Positions 46,075 to 54,457 of a stretch of 64,000 nucleotides of DNA are shown here, in pieces. Position numbers and translations under genes: made by a program. A model generated the notes under the pieces. It ran no database searches and had not been told where the DNA came from. It was given only the letters and a program-made list of their open reading frames with translations. This DNA is from Caulobacteraceae bacterium (GTDB taxonomy: Bacteria; Pseudomonadota; Alphaproteobacteria; Caulobacterales; Caulobacteraceae): the NCBI GenBank assembly GCA_030446805.1, contig JAUJMO010000003.1, positions 310,001 to 374,000 of the forward strand. The letters run 5' to 3'. The first letter of the stretch is position 1. Every line of letters starts with the position of its first letter.

Positions 46075-46389
46075 TCAGGCGGCTTTCTGCATCGACTGGC
46101 CGGAGCCGACGATGCCCAGGATGTCGCTTTCCTTCATGATGATCAGGTCTTCGCCTTCCAGGCGGACCTCGGTGCCCGACCACTTGCCGAACAGGATGCG
46201 ATCGCCGGGCTTCACTTCCAGCGCATTGACCTTGCCTTGGTCGTCACGCGCGCCGGGGCCCACGGCGACCACTTCGCCTTCCTGGGGCTTTTCCTTGGCG
46301 GTGTCGGGGATGATGATCCCGCCCTTGGTCTTGGATTCTTCTTCAACGCGCTTGATCAGCACGCGGTCGCCGAGAGGACGGAAGTTCAT
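46075..46389 (-). CDS. groES: 10 kDa co-chaperonin GroES
   Basis: The protein has 104 residues from ATG 46389: [21 protein letters not shown], the mobile loop [17 protein letters not shown], and [25 protein letters not shown] short C-terminal addition ([10 protein letters not shown]) goes beyond the usual end. It caps the GroEL ring. It is the first gene of the heat-shock operon, 51 bp downstream of a CIRCE element. Confidence 0.98.
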   Translation of the reverse strand: MNFRPLGDRVLIKRVEEESKTKGGIIIPDTAKEKPQEGEVVAVGPGARDDQGKVNALEVKPGDRILFGKWSGTEVRLEGEDLIIMKESDILGIVGSGQSMQKAA

Positions 46390-46439
46390 GCCGCTCTGTC
46401 TCCGTGATAAAGGGTGAAAGCCCAGGCGGGACCTGGCCG

Positions 46440-46466
46440 TTAGCAGCCGTGCCCCGTGAGTGCTAA
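46440..46466. promoter_or_regulatory. CIRCE element, HrcA operator of groESL
   Basis: TTAGCAGCC (46440-46448), 9 bp, GAGTGCTAA (46458-46466). The second arm is perfect and the first has two changes from TTAGCACTC. HrcA repression of groESL through CIRCE is known in Caulobacter. It lies 51 bp before groES. Confidence 0.88.
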
Positions 46467-46474
46467 TGGAGCGG

Positions 46475-46504
46475 GAATTAGGCGGAGCGCTGCGCCAAGT
46501 CAAG
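46475..46504 (-). promoter_or_regulatory. Possible heat-shock promoter of groESL
   Basis: On the minus strand CTTGACT (46504 to 46498) is followed by 15 bp and CCTAATTC (46482 to 46475). It is close to the sigma-32 -35 CTTGAAA but only a weak match to the -10 CCCCATNT. Its position just upstream of CIRCE is right. A sigma-70 reading is also possible. Confidence 0.4.
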
Positions 46505-46632
46505 GCTCCGCCGGCGTTCCGCGCTCGCCCGCGCCTCGACGGCCGGCCTCTGGACTCTCCCGTGCGGATGCCCTCAAACAGCCGCTTAGCGCGGCCATTG
46601 GTGGCGCATACCGGTCCGCCGTCCAGCTCCGA

Positions 46633-47454
46633 ATGCCCGCCCAGCCCGTTCTGCAGCTCAGCCATGTCGCCAAGACCTACGGCCGCCGGCGCGCGCTGGA
46701 CGGCGTCGCCTTGCGCGTGGAGCCCGGCGAGATGGTGGCCCTGATCGGGCCCTCGGGCTCGGGAAAGTCGACCCTGCTGCGTGCGGTGACGGGCCTGGTC
46801 TGCATCGATGGCGGCGACGGCCGGGTCGAGGCCTTCGGCGAGCCGGTGCAGGTCCAGGGGCGGCTCAGCCCCGGCGTGCGCGACGTGCGCGCCCGGGTCG
46901 GCTTCATCTTCCAGCAGTTCAACCTGGTTGGGCGCTTGAGCCTGTTCAGCAACGTCATGATCGGGGCCATGGGGCGGCTCGGCCCCTGGCGCGGCCTGCT
47001 CGGGCGATGGCCGGCCGCCGACAAGGGGCGGGCCATGGCGGCGCTGGAGCGGGTGGGCGTGGCGGAGCAGGCCGGCCAGCGCGCGGGCACCCTGTCGGGA
47101 GGGCAGCAGCAGCGCGGCGCCATCGCGCGGGCGCTGGTCCAGGGGGCGGAGCTGATCCTGGCGGACGAGCCGGTGGCTTCGCTCGACCCCGTGTCGGCGC
47201 GACGGGTGATGGAGCTGCTCAAAGGGCTTAACCGGGAGGGCATGACGGTGGTCGTGAGCCTGCACCAGGTGGACTATGCGCTCCGCTACTGTCCCCGGTT
47301 GGTGGCGCTCAAGGCGGGCAAGGTGGTCTATGACGGCCCCCGCGAAGCGCTGGATCGCGGGCTGCTGATCGACATCTACGGCCCGGAGATCGAGGACGTG
47401 TTCTGGGACGGGAGCGTCGCTCCCGATCCGCTCGGCAAGGAGCAGGCGGCATGA
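46633..47454 (+). CDS. phnC: Phosphonate ABC transporter ATP-binding protein PhnC
   Basis: The protein has 273 residues from ATG 46633. Walker A is [10 protein letters not shown]-loop [18 protein letters not shown], signature [15 protein letters not shown], Walker [14 protein letters not shown], and H-loop [10 protein letters not shown]. The NLVGRLS pattern is characteristic of PhnC. It overlaps phnD by 4 bp and is divergent from groES. The 243-bp upstream region contains the groESL control elements. Confidence 0.94.
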   Translation: MPAQPVLQLSHVAKTYGRRRALDGVALRVEPGEMVALIGPSGSGKSTLLRAVTGLVCIDGGDGRVEAFGEPVQVQGRLSPGVRDVRARVGFIFQQFNLVGRLSLFSNVMIGAMGRLGPWRGLLGRWPAADKGRAMAALERVGVAEQAGQRAGTLSGGQQQRGAIARALVQGAELILADEPVASLDPVSARRVMELLKGLNREGMTVVVSLHQVDYALRYCPRLVALKAGKVVYDGPREALDRGLLIDIYGPEIEDVFWDGSVAPDPLGKEQAA

Positions 47455-48542
47455 TCGCACGCGTTTGGCCGCTTGCTGCGGCCGCCGCCCTTCTGATGCT
47501 GGGCGGCTGCGACCGGGGCGGCGGCCCGGAGGACGCGGCCTCCACGGGCGGGGGCGGCCGACCCGCGGTGGTGCGCTTTTCCGTGCTGCCGACGGAGAAC
47601 TCCGCCAATCTGCGCGCGCTGTGGACGCCCTTCTTCGCCGACATGGAGCGGCTCACGGGCCTGCAGGTGGAGCCGGTGTACGCCTCCAACTACACGGCGC
47701 TGGTGACGGCCATGGCCGCCGACCAGATCGACGCGGGCTGGTTCTCCAATGCATCCGGGCTGGAGGCCGTGCGGCGGGGCGGGGGCGAGGTGTTCGCGCG
47801 TTCCTCGGACCCCTCGGGGGTGGACGGCTACCAGTCGGTTCTGATCGTCAACACCCGCAGCTCGCTCACGGTGGACGACGTGCTGCGCTGCGACCGCAGC
47901 CTGGACTTCGGCCTGGGCGACGCGCGCTCCACCTCCGGCACCCTGGCGCCCATGACCTATCTGTTCGCGCCGCGCCGCATCGCGCCCGAACGCTGTTTCG
48001 CGACCGTGCGCTCGGCCAACCATGAGGCCAATCTGCTGTCGGTGGCCAATGGCGTTCTGGATGTTGCGACCAACAACACCACCAACATGAAGCGCCTGGC
48101 GGCCGCCCGGCCGGAAACGGGGGCGCGGGTCAAGATCATCTGGACCTCGCCCACCATCCCGGAAGACCCCATCGTGCGGCGCCGCGACCTGGATCCGGCG
48201 GTCAAGGAGAAGCTGCGCCAGTTCTTCCTCACCTATGGCACGGGGACCGGTCCGGAACCCGAGCGCCAGCGGGAGGTGCTGCGTTCGCTGGACTTCGGGA
48301 CCTTCCGCCCCGCCGACGACACTCATCTGCTGCCCGTGCGCGAAATGGAGGCGACCGAGCGCCTGCTGGCGGCCCGCAACGCCCGCAACCGCGCGGCGGA
48401 GGAGGCGGCGCTCACGGAGTTGGAGCAAGTCCGCAGCCAGCGGATTGAGGCCGACGCGCGGGCGGGCGTCGTTCCGCCGGCGCCCTTGATCAACCCGCCC
48501 CCCGCCCCGCCGGGATCGGTTCCCGATCCGTCCACGCCATGA
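47451..48542 (+). CDS. phnD: Phosphonate-binding lipoprotein PhnD
   Basis: The 363-residue protein has lipobox LGGC near residue 20. The binding core shows [48 protein letters not shown] and [13 protein letters not shown] (S-T-S-G phosphonate loop), followed by a Glu/Arg-rich helix and a Pro-rich tail. The latter tail of about 60 residues is longer than usual. It is the substrate receptor for PhnCE; no C-P lyase genes are in the window. Confidence 0.93.
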   Translation: MIARVWPLAAAAALLMLGGCDRGGGPEDAASTGGGGRPAVVRFSVLPTENSANLRALWTPFFADMERLTGLQVEPVYASNYTALVTAMAADQIDAGWFSNASGLEAVRRGGGEVFARSSDPSGVDGYQSVLIVNTRSSLTVDDVLRCDRSLDFGLGDARSTSGTLAPMTYLFAPRRIAPERCFATVRSANHEANLLSVANGVLDVATNNTTNMKRLAAARPETGARVKIIWTSPTIPEDPIVRRRDLDPAVKEKLRQFFLTYGTGTGPEPERQREVLRSLDFGTFRPADDTHLLPVREMEATERLLAARNARNRAAEEAALTELEQVRSQRIEADARAGVVPPAPLINPPPAPPGSVPDPSTP

Positions 48543-49363
48543 GCTCCGAAGCCGCCGGGGAGGCCAGGCTTTCGCCGTCCGCCGTTCGCGCGCCCACCCT
48601 GTCGCTGCGCGACCGGTCCGTGAATTGGCTCCTGTGGGGGGGACTGGCGTTGTTGCTGGCGCTGAGCTTCGGCTCGGTGGAGATGAACAAGCTTCCCTTG
48701 CTGTTCTCCAACTCCGCCCGGTCGGCCGAGCTGCTGTCCGGCTTCACGCGCCCGAACTTCGCCGAATGGCGGCTGTATGTGGCCGAGACCTGGGAAACGG
48801 TGCAGATGGCGCTGTGGGGCACGGTGCTGGCCGTGCTGGCCGCCCTGCCGCTGAGCCTGCTGGCCTCGCGCAACCTGGCGCCCTGGTGGGTGGTGCGGCC
48901 CGTGCGCCTGCTGATGGACGTGCTGCGTTCGGTGAACGAGCTGGTGGTGGGCCTGCTGTTCGTCGCGGCGGTCGGATTGGGGCCGTTCGCCGGCGTGATG
49001 GCGCTCGCGCTGCACACCACGGGCGTGCTGGCCAAGCTCTTCTCCGAAGCGGTGGAGGCGGTGGACCCCGGCCCGCTGGAAGGCGTGCGCGCCACGGGCG
49101 CCTCGCGCGTCGAAGAGATCGTCTGGGGCGTGCTCCCCCAGGTGGCGCCTTTGTGGACGTCCTTCGCCCTGTATCGGTTCGAGGCCAATGCGCGCTCGGC
49201 CACGGTGCTGGGCTTGATCGGCGCCGGCGGGATCGGGGCCTTGCTGGTGGACACCATGAACGCCTTCGCCTTTGACCAGACCTCCGCCATCGTGCTGGTG
49301 ATCATTGCGGCGGTGAGCGCGATCGACTTCCTGTCCCAGCTGATCCGGCGGCGGCTGCTGTAG
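48539..49363 (+). CDS. phnE: Phosphonate ABC transporter permease PhnE
   Basis: The 274-residue permease has about six helices. The family region RSVNELVVGLLFVAAVGLGP and the EAA-like loop EAVEAVDPGPLEGVRATGASRVEEIVWGVLP (coupling with PhnC) are visible, followed by RSATVLGLIGAGGIG. It overlaps phnD by 4 bp. The stop codon lies one base before the first 7-bp repeat unit of the next element. Confidence 0.94.
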   Translation: MSSEAAGEARLSPSAVRAPTLSLRDRSVNWLLWGGLALLLALSFGSVEMNKLPLLFSNSARSAELLSGFTRPNFAEWRLYVAETWETVQMALWGTVLAVLAALPLSLLASRNLAPWWVVRPVRLLMDVLRSVNELVVGLLFVAAVGLGPFAGVMALALHTTGVLAKLFSEAVEAVDPGPLEGVRATGASRVEEIVWGVLPQVAPLWTSFALYRFEANARSATVLGLIGAGGIGALLVDTMNAFAFDQTSAIVLVIIAAVSAIDFLSQLIRRRLL

Positions 49364-49364
49364 A

Positions 49365-49392
49365 TTCTAGGTTCTAGGTTCTGGGTTCTCGG
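49365..49392 (+). repeat. Left heptamer array, four units
   Basis: The units are TTCTAGG, TTCTAGG, TTCTGGG and TTCTCGG in direct succession, ending one base before the ATG at 49393. No ribosome-binding site precedes that ATG. Confidence 0.92.
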
Positions 49393-49780
49393 ATGGACGT
49401 TCGATCGTACCGCGACCTGCGGGTCTGGCGTAAGGCGATGGCGCTAGCCGCGGACGTCTACCCTCTCACGTGCACCATGCCCAAGCATGAGGAGTATCGG
49501 CTGTCGGCTCAGCTCATCCGCGCGGCTGCTTCCGTCCCCCGCCAACTTGGCGGAAGGTCACGGACGGGGGACACGCAAGGACTACGCGCACTTCGTCAGC
49601 ATCGCCAAGGGTTCACTGGCCGAGGTGGAGACATTTCTGCTGCTCGTGTCTGAGCTCGGCTTGGCGCCACCCGAGCCATGCACCTCCGCCTTGGCCCAAG
49701 CCGAGGAAGTTGGGCGCATGCTGACCGCTCTCCATGGCCGTCTGTCCCCCAGACCCCAACCCCTAGAACCTAGAACCTAG
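49393..49780 (+). pseudogene. Frameshifted four-helix-bundle protein gene (23S rRNA intervening-sequence family)
   Basis: The first frame gives RDLRVWRKAMALAADVY and LSAQLIRAAASVP; the second continues NLAEGHGRGTRKDYAHF, IAKGSLAEVETFLLL and ends in the right repeat array. This is the S23/IVP four-helix-bundle pattern, broken by one extra C in the run at 49536-49540. Restored length is about 128 residues. It may be a pseudogene or a homopolymer sequencing error. Confidence 0.85.
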
Positions 49781-49789
49781 AGCCTAGAC
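49762..49789 (-). repeat. Right heptamer array, four units in inverse orientation
   Basis: The units are CCTAGAA, CCTAGAA, CCTAGAG and CCTAGAC. Two degenerate units (CCCAGAC and CCCAACC) may precede them at 49748-49761. They are the reverse complement of the left array. Confidence 0.92.
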
Positions 49790-49829
49790 ACTCGAACTTC
49801 TGTCACGATCCCGCGGCAAAAGCCCCCCG

Positions 49830-50861
49830 ATGCGGTTCCTCATACTCCTGCCCCTGTTGCTCGCCGCCTGCGGTCCCCGCGAAGTCCCGGAGCCGACCGT
49901 GTGGGCTGCGGGATCCTCCACCGTCTTTCCCTTCGCCAGTCGAGCGGCGGAGAACTTCGCGCGCAAGACCGGGCGTCCGGCCCCGCGGGTCGAAAGCCTG
50001 GGCACGGGCGGCGGGATCAAGGCCTTTTGCGACGGGGTGGGCGAGGGCACGCCGGACATCGCCCTGGCTTCCCGCCCGATGAAGCCCGGCGAGTGGGACG
50101 ACTGCCGCGAGGCGGGGGTGACCGTGGCCGAGGTCCGCATCGGCTCGGACGGGGTGGTGGTGGCCACCGACCGCCAGGGCGCCGACTACCGGCTCAGCCT
50201 GGAGCAGCTCTACCGCGCGTTGGCCGCGGAGACGCCGGGTCCGGACGGCCGCTTCATCCCCAACCCCAACGCGACCTGGCGCGAGGTGGACCCGGCGCTG
50301 CCGCCCGTGCGCATCCAGGTCTATGGCCCGCCGCCGACCTCGGGCACCCGCGACGCCTTTGTGGAGCTGGGCATGGAGGCGGGCGCGAAGAAAATCCCCG
50401 CCCTGGCCGCGCTCAAGGAGCAGGACGAGGACGCCTTCAAGGCCCGCGCCCACACCCTGCGTGAGGACGGCGGCTGGGTGGATGCGGGCGAGAACGACAA
50501 TGCGCTGCTGCAGACCCTGACCCGCACGCCCGGCTCCCTGGGCGTGTTCGGCTTCAGCTTCCTGGGCCAGAACCGCGACCGGGTGAAGGCGGCCACGGTG
50601 AACGGCGTGGCGCCTTCGACCGAGACCATCGCCGACGGCTCCTATCCGCTGGCGCGCACCTTGTATCTTTACGTGAAGAAGCAGCACCTCCAGCGAACGC
50701 CGGCGATCCGGGCCTATCTGGCCGAATTCCTGTCGGACGCCGCCTCCGGCAAGGGCGGCTATCTGGCCGACCAGGGCATGATCCCGCTGCCCGCCGATGA
50801 GTTGCTGGCCGCGCGCGGGGGGCTGGCGGACCTGCCGGACATGCCCCGGCCGGCGGAGTAG
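49830..50861 (+). CDS. pstS: Phosphate ABC transporter substrate-binding lipoprotein PstS
   Basis: The 343-residue protein has lipobox LAAC. The phosphate-binding residues are in AAGSSTVFPFA, SLGTGGGIKAFCDGVG, DIALASRPMKPGE and GPPPTSGTRDAF (T-S-G-T-R). It delivers phosphate to PstCAB, which is not in this window. The gene lies next to phnCDE but is separated from it by the heptamer-bounded unit. Confidence 0.94.
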   Translation: MRFLILLPLLLAACGPREVPEPTVWAAGSSTVFPFASRAAENFARKTGRPAPRVESLGTGGGIKAFCDGVGEGTPDIALASRPMKPGEWDDCREAGVTVAEVRIGSDGVVVATDRQGADYRLSLEQLYRALAAETPGPDGRFIPNPNATWREVDPALPPVRIQVYGPPPTSGTRDAFVELGMEAGAKKIPALAALKEQDEDAFKARAHTLREDGGWVDAGENDNALLQTLTRTPGSLGVFGFSFLGQNRDRVKAATVNGVAPSTETIADGSYPLARTLYLYVKKQHLQRTPAIRAYLAEFLSDAASGKGGYLADQGMIPLPADELLAARGGLADLPDMPRPAE

Positions 50862-51159
50862 CTTCCGCGATCGCTGGTGGACGGGGCGGCTGCGAACGGT
50901 TCGCTCCACAAGGCCCGGAGGGGGGGGCCGCGTCTGGGCCGCCCCTCCCCGCGGAGCCTGTCCCGGGCAGGCCTACGCCGGTCCCCGTGCCCCCCGCTCC
51001 GGGAGTGGGTTTACAGGTCTGAGTTCTTGGCCATCTGGGCGTCCGGGCAGGTCCCTGACCAAAGATCCTCTCTCCCGACCAATCAGATTTTCTCCCGCCC
51101 TGGTGCGATGCGAAGACCCAGCGCCCGCGCGAGGTTCGCTTCGCGCGGATTGTGTTGAG
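50862..51159. other. Intergenic stretch, probably debris of a lost gene
   Basis: There is no gene or regulatory structure I can support in these 298 bp. It is followed by the C-terminal remnant of a CorC-like protein, so it may hold the decayed 5' half, but I could not recognise DUF21 or first-CBS sequence in any frame. Confidence 0.35.
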
Positions 51160-51612
51160 AAACTTGGCCGCCGGCGCTTTCGGCCCCCGGTCCACATGGC
51201 CTTCGTGATCAACGAGTACGGAGCGTTGGAAGGCGTGCTCACGCCGACGGACATTCTCGAGATGATCGCGGGCGACTTCAAGGAGACGCATGACGGGAGC
51301 TCGGCCGCCATTGTTCGTCGCGAGGATGGCTCCATCCTGGTTGACGGACGAACGGACCTGCTCGAACTCGCGCAGGTGCTGGGCGAGGACTTCACCGAGT
51401 CCGGTGGCTCCTACCACACCGTCGCCGGCCTGCTCCTGCACACGCTCTCGCGCCTGCCCGCCGAAGGGGAGACCGTCAGGCTGGGTCGTTACGAGGTGGA
51501 GGTGATCGACATGGACGATCGCCGGATCGACAAGCTGCTCTTCAGGTTGGCCCGAGCGGCCGGACGGCGCCCGAAGGTCTCTCAATGTCAGCCAGAGCAG
51601 ATTCAGTCATGA
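51160..51612 (+). pseudogene. C-terminal remnant of a CorC/HlyC (CBS domain) transporter
   Basis: About 140 residues are recognisable: RPPVHMAFVINEYGALEG, VLTPTDILEMIAGDF, and the CorC_HlyC domain SGGSYHTVAGLLLH, LPAEGETVRLGRYEVEVIDMD. The membrane DUF21 domain and first CBS motif are missing, and the frame upstream is not CorC-like. The ATG at 51196 could start a 138-residue protein. Its stop overlaps the next gene by 4 bp. Confidence 0.8.
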
Positions 51613-52664
51613 AGATCGTCCGCGGCGTCCTCCTCGTCGTGCTCGGCCTCTTGCTTGCGGCGACCCTGGTTGCGGCGATCCCCAGCAATTCCCGGTGGGT
51701 CCGCATCTTCGACTTTCCTCGCGTGCAGACGGCCGTCCTTCTGGTTCTGGTGTTCGCGGGGTGGGCGGTGGCGGCGCGGCCCAGGCCGGGTGCGCTGGCG
51801 GCGATGGGGTCGGCGGTTCTCGTCGCGCTCCTGCTTCAAGCTTCAAAAGTGTGGCCTTACACCCGCCTCCACGCGGTCGAAGCGCCTACCGCGGCCGCCT
51901 GCGCGCCCAGTGACCGCTTCTCCGTGCTGGTCGCCAACGTCCTTTACACCAACCGCAACGCCGCCGCTCTGCTTCAACTCGTGCGCAGCGCCGATCCCGA
52001 TCTCGTGCTTCTGCTGGAGACCAACGCCTTCTGGAATCGCGAGCTCGATGATCTCGACTCCGCCTACCCCCACCGGGTGGAGCATCCCCGGCCCGACGGG
52101 CACGGCATCCATCTGTTGTCGCGGAACCGGCTTGTCTCCCCTCGGGTCCGCTATCTTTTCGGGGATTACCGTCCCTCCATCTGGAGCGGCGTCCGGTTGC
52201 CGTCGGGCGAGACCGTCGGTTTCTACGGGCTTCATCCGGCGCCTCCGCCCTTGAAGGACACCGCACGGCGCGATGCGGAGATTCTGATTGTTGCTCAGGC
52301 CGTTCGAGCGGAGGGCAGGCCGGCCTTGGTGGCGGGGGACTTCAACGACGTGCCGTGGTCGCGCACGACCCGGCTCTTCGCGGAGGTGGGCGGCCTCTCG
52401 GACCCGCGGATTGGGCGGGGGCTGTTCACGACCTTCAGTGCGAACTGGCCATTGTTTCGCTGGCCATTGGATCACGTGTTCCACACGCGCGGCTTCACCC
52501 CGCTGGAGATCGAGGTGGGACCGGATATCGGGTCCGACCACCTGCCGTACATGGCTGTCCTATGCCGCGACGGGGCGGCCGCTCCGCCGAGCACCACCTT
52601 CTCTCCAAAAACCGCGGCGGCGGCAGCACGCATCATCGCTGCAGGACGTGAGGTCGCTAGGTGA
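51609..52664 (+). CDS. Membrane-anchored endonuclease/exonuclease/phosphatase family protein
   Basis: The protein has 351 residues from ATG 51609 (overlap ATGA with the CorC remnant). Three N-terminal helices (VLLVVLGLLLAATLVAAI; VLLVLVFAGWAVAA; third near LVALLLQ) are followed by an EEP domain: VANVLYTNRNAA, LLLETNAFW, GDFNDVPWSRT and GSDHLPYMAVL (catalytic Asp-His). The active site would face the periplasm. Substrates may be phosphodiesters or lipids; not determined. Confidence 0.9.
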   Translation: MKIVRGVLLVVLGLLLAATLVAAIPSNSRWVRIFDFPRVQTAVLLVLVFAGWAVAARPRPGALAAMGSAVLVALLLQASKVWPYTRLHAVEAPTAAACAPSDRFSVLVANVLYTNRNAAALLQLVRSADPDLVLLLETNAFWNRELDDLDSAYPHRVEHPRPDGHGIHLLSRNRLVSPRVRYLFGDYRPSIWSGVRLPSGETVGFYGLHPAPPPLKDTARRDAEILIVAQAVRAEGRPALVAGDFNDVPWSRTTRLFAEVGGLSDPRIGRGLFTTFSANWPLFRWPLDHVFHTRGFTPLEIEVGPDIGSDHLPYMAVLCRDGAAAPPSTTFSPKTAAAAARIIAAGREVAR

Positions 52665-53155
52665 CCACGAGGATCGTGTTCGGATCGATGCTGGTCCGGC
52701 GACTCCACGGTTCGCACGAGCAGGGCGTTCAAGCTTCAGGTTCGCTTCTCGGCCGGGACGGCGACTCGCCTACACTGAAGCTTTCGGGTCGATGTGGAGA
52801 AAACGGACGCCTGGCATGGGTCAGATCACAGCCTTATCGGCGCCTCTGTTGTCCAGAGCTTCGTAAAAGTCTGTAAGCCTCCTGGCCGACCTCTTCGCAA
52901 CCCGGCCCCGTTCGCGGTTCAAGCCCCAGCAGAGGTCCGAAGGTCCGCTAAGAGGTCAGGAACGGTCAGTCGCGCTCAAGAGAGGGATGAGAGCGGGCGT
53001 AAATGCACGAGCGGTTCGCACTCGGCTTCACCGGTCGCCAAGCCGGCAGGACGGGACGCTTCAGCTGCGTCCAGGACCAACCGGAGCATCCCACCCGCGG
53101 GCGCCCCCTAGCTTCGCCGGCCTCCCAGACCATGGAGCATTCGGCGATCGGTGCT
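52665..53155. other. 491-bp intergenic region, nothing recognised
   Basis: The stretch lies between two convergent genes. Several short frames exist on both strands but without conserved motifs, ribosome sites or signal peptides. No hairpin with a T-tract was found. Base composition is less GC-rich than the coding neighbours. Confidence 0.4.
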
Positions 53156-54388
53156 TCAGGTCACCAGCGCCGGTATATGGAAGCGGGGTTCACGCCAGCC
53201 TTCGTCCCGCAGAATGGCCGCGAGCCGGGCGACCGCGTCCCAGACGTCGACGTAGCGCACATAGAGGGGGCTGAATCCGAAGCGCAGGGTGTCGGGCGCA
53301 CGAAAGTCGCCGATCACCCCCGCGGCGATCAGGGCCTGCATCACGGGATAGCCCTCGGGATAGGCGAGACTGACGTGCCCGCCGCGTGCGTCAGCCTGCC
53401 TGGGGCTGGCCAGGGTCATGTCGGGGCAGCATTGCTCAACCAGCGCGATGAACAGATCACCAAGTGCATGCGCTTTGCGCTCCAGGTCGCTCATCGAGAG
53501 CCCCTCGAAGACGCCCAGCGCCTCATCCAGAGCGGCCAGGCTGAGCACCGGGGGGGTTCCGCATAGGCCGCGCAGCACGCCTGGCGCAGGCTGGTAATCG
53601 CCCTCGAACCCGAAGGGCCGCGCATGTCCCATCCAGCCGGAGAGGGGCGAGCGGAAGACCTCCTGCAGCCGGGGCGCGACATAGAGGAAGGCCGGCGCAC
53701 CCGGCCCGCCGTTGATGTATTTGTAGCCGCAACCGACGGCGAAATCGGCCCCATCACGCTCGAGCTGCACATCAAGCACGCCCGCGCTGTGACTAAGGTC
53801 CCAAAGCGTCAGCGCCCCGACCGAGCGCGCGCGCGCGCAGAGCAACGCCATCGGGTGTGCGGCAGCCGTTTTGTAGTGCACCTGGCTCAGCAAAAGCAGG
53901 GCGACATCATCGTCCAGAGCCTCAGCGAGCCGATCGCGTTCGACGACCCGGAGCTCCACCGCTCCGCCCATGAACTCGGTCAAGCCCTGCAGGATGTAGA
54001 CGTCCGTGGGAAAGTCCCCCTGCTCTGTCAGGACCACCCGCCGGGGGGCTTGCAGACGAAGCGCGGCCGCGGCGAGTTTGAACAGGTTCACGGAGGTGGA
54101 GTCGGCCGCCACCACCGCACCAGGCTCCGCGCCCACGATGCCCGCGATCCGAGCTCCCACGCGCTCGGGCAGGCTGATCCAGCCGTGTGCGTTCCAGCTG
54201 CGGATGAGGTCCCGACCCCACTGCTCCCGCACCACGGCGGCGACGCGCCGGCTCACCGCATTAGGCAAGGCGCCGAGCGAGTTGCCGTCAAGGTAGATCA
54301 GGCCTTCCGGCAGATCGAACAGCGCACGCGCGGGCGCCAAGGCGTCCTGGCTGTCCAGATCAGCGCAGGTTTGGCGGGTGATCGGCAT
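53156..54388 (-). CDS. kynU: Kynureninase
   Basis: This 410-residue PLP enzyme cleaves kynurenine to anthranilate and alanine. LDGNSLGALPNAVSRRV at the N-terminus, LWDLSHSAGVLDVQLERDGADFAVG, PLP-lysine GCGYKYINGGPGAPAF and GWMGHARPFGFEGDY are family hallmarks. It starts at ATG 54388, divergent from an alpha/beta hydrolase that may be the formamidase of the same pathway. The dioxygenase kynA is 50 kb away. Confidence 0.96.
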   Translation of the reverse strand: MPITRQTCADLDSQDALAPARALFDLPEGLIYLDGNSLGALPNAVSRRVAAVVREQWGRDLIRSWNAHGWISLPERVGARIAGIVGAEPGAVVAADSTSVNLFKLAAAALRLQAPRRVVLTEQGDFPTDVYILQGLTEFMGGAVELRVVERDRLAEALDDDVALLLLSQVHYKTAAAHPMALLCARARSVGALTLWDLSHSAGVLDVQLERDGADFAVGCGYKYINGGPGAPAFLYVAPRLQEVFRSPLSGWMGHARPFGFEGDYQPAPGVLRGLCGTPPVLSLAALDEALGVFEGLSMSDLERKAHALGDLFIALVEQCCPDMTLASPRQADARGGHVSLAYPEGYPVMQALIAAGVIGDFRAPDTLRFGFSPLYVRYVDVWDAVARLAAILRDEGWREPRFHIPALVT

Positions 54389-54457
54389 ATTACCTCGGCG
54401 GCTTGGTCTGGGGCTCAGCGCCGCCCTAGATGGGTCAGCGAAGCTGGAGGGCGAATA

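Larger units (their letters stand above)
49365..49789. mobile_element. 425-bp unit bounded by inverted heptamer arrays, carrying a four-helix-bundle gene
   Basis: Four copies of TTCTAGG-type heptamers at 49365-49392 face four copies of CCTAGAA-type heptamers at 49762-49789, with one small gene between them. The arrays touch the start codon on one side and contain the stop codon on the other. No known transposase is present. An element is inferred from the symmetrical arrays. Confidence 0.45.
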
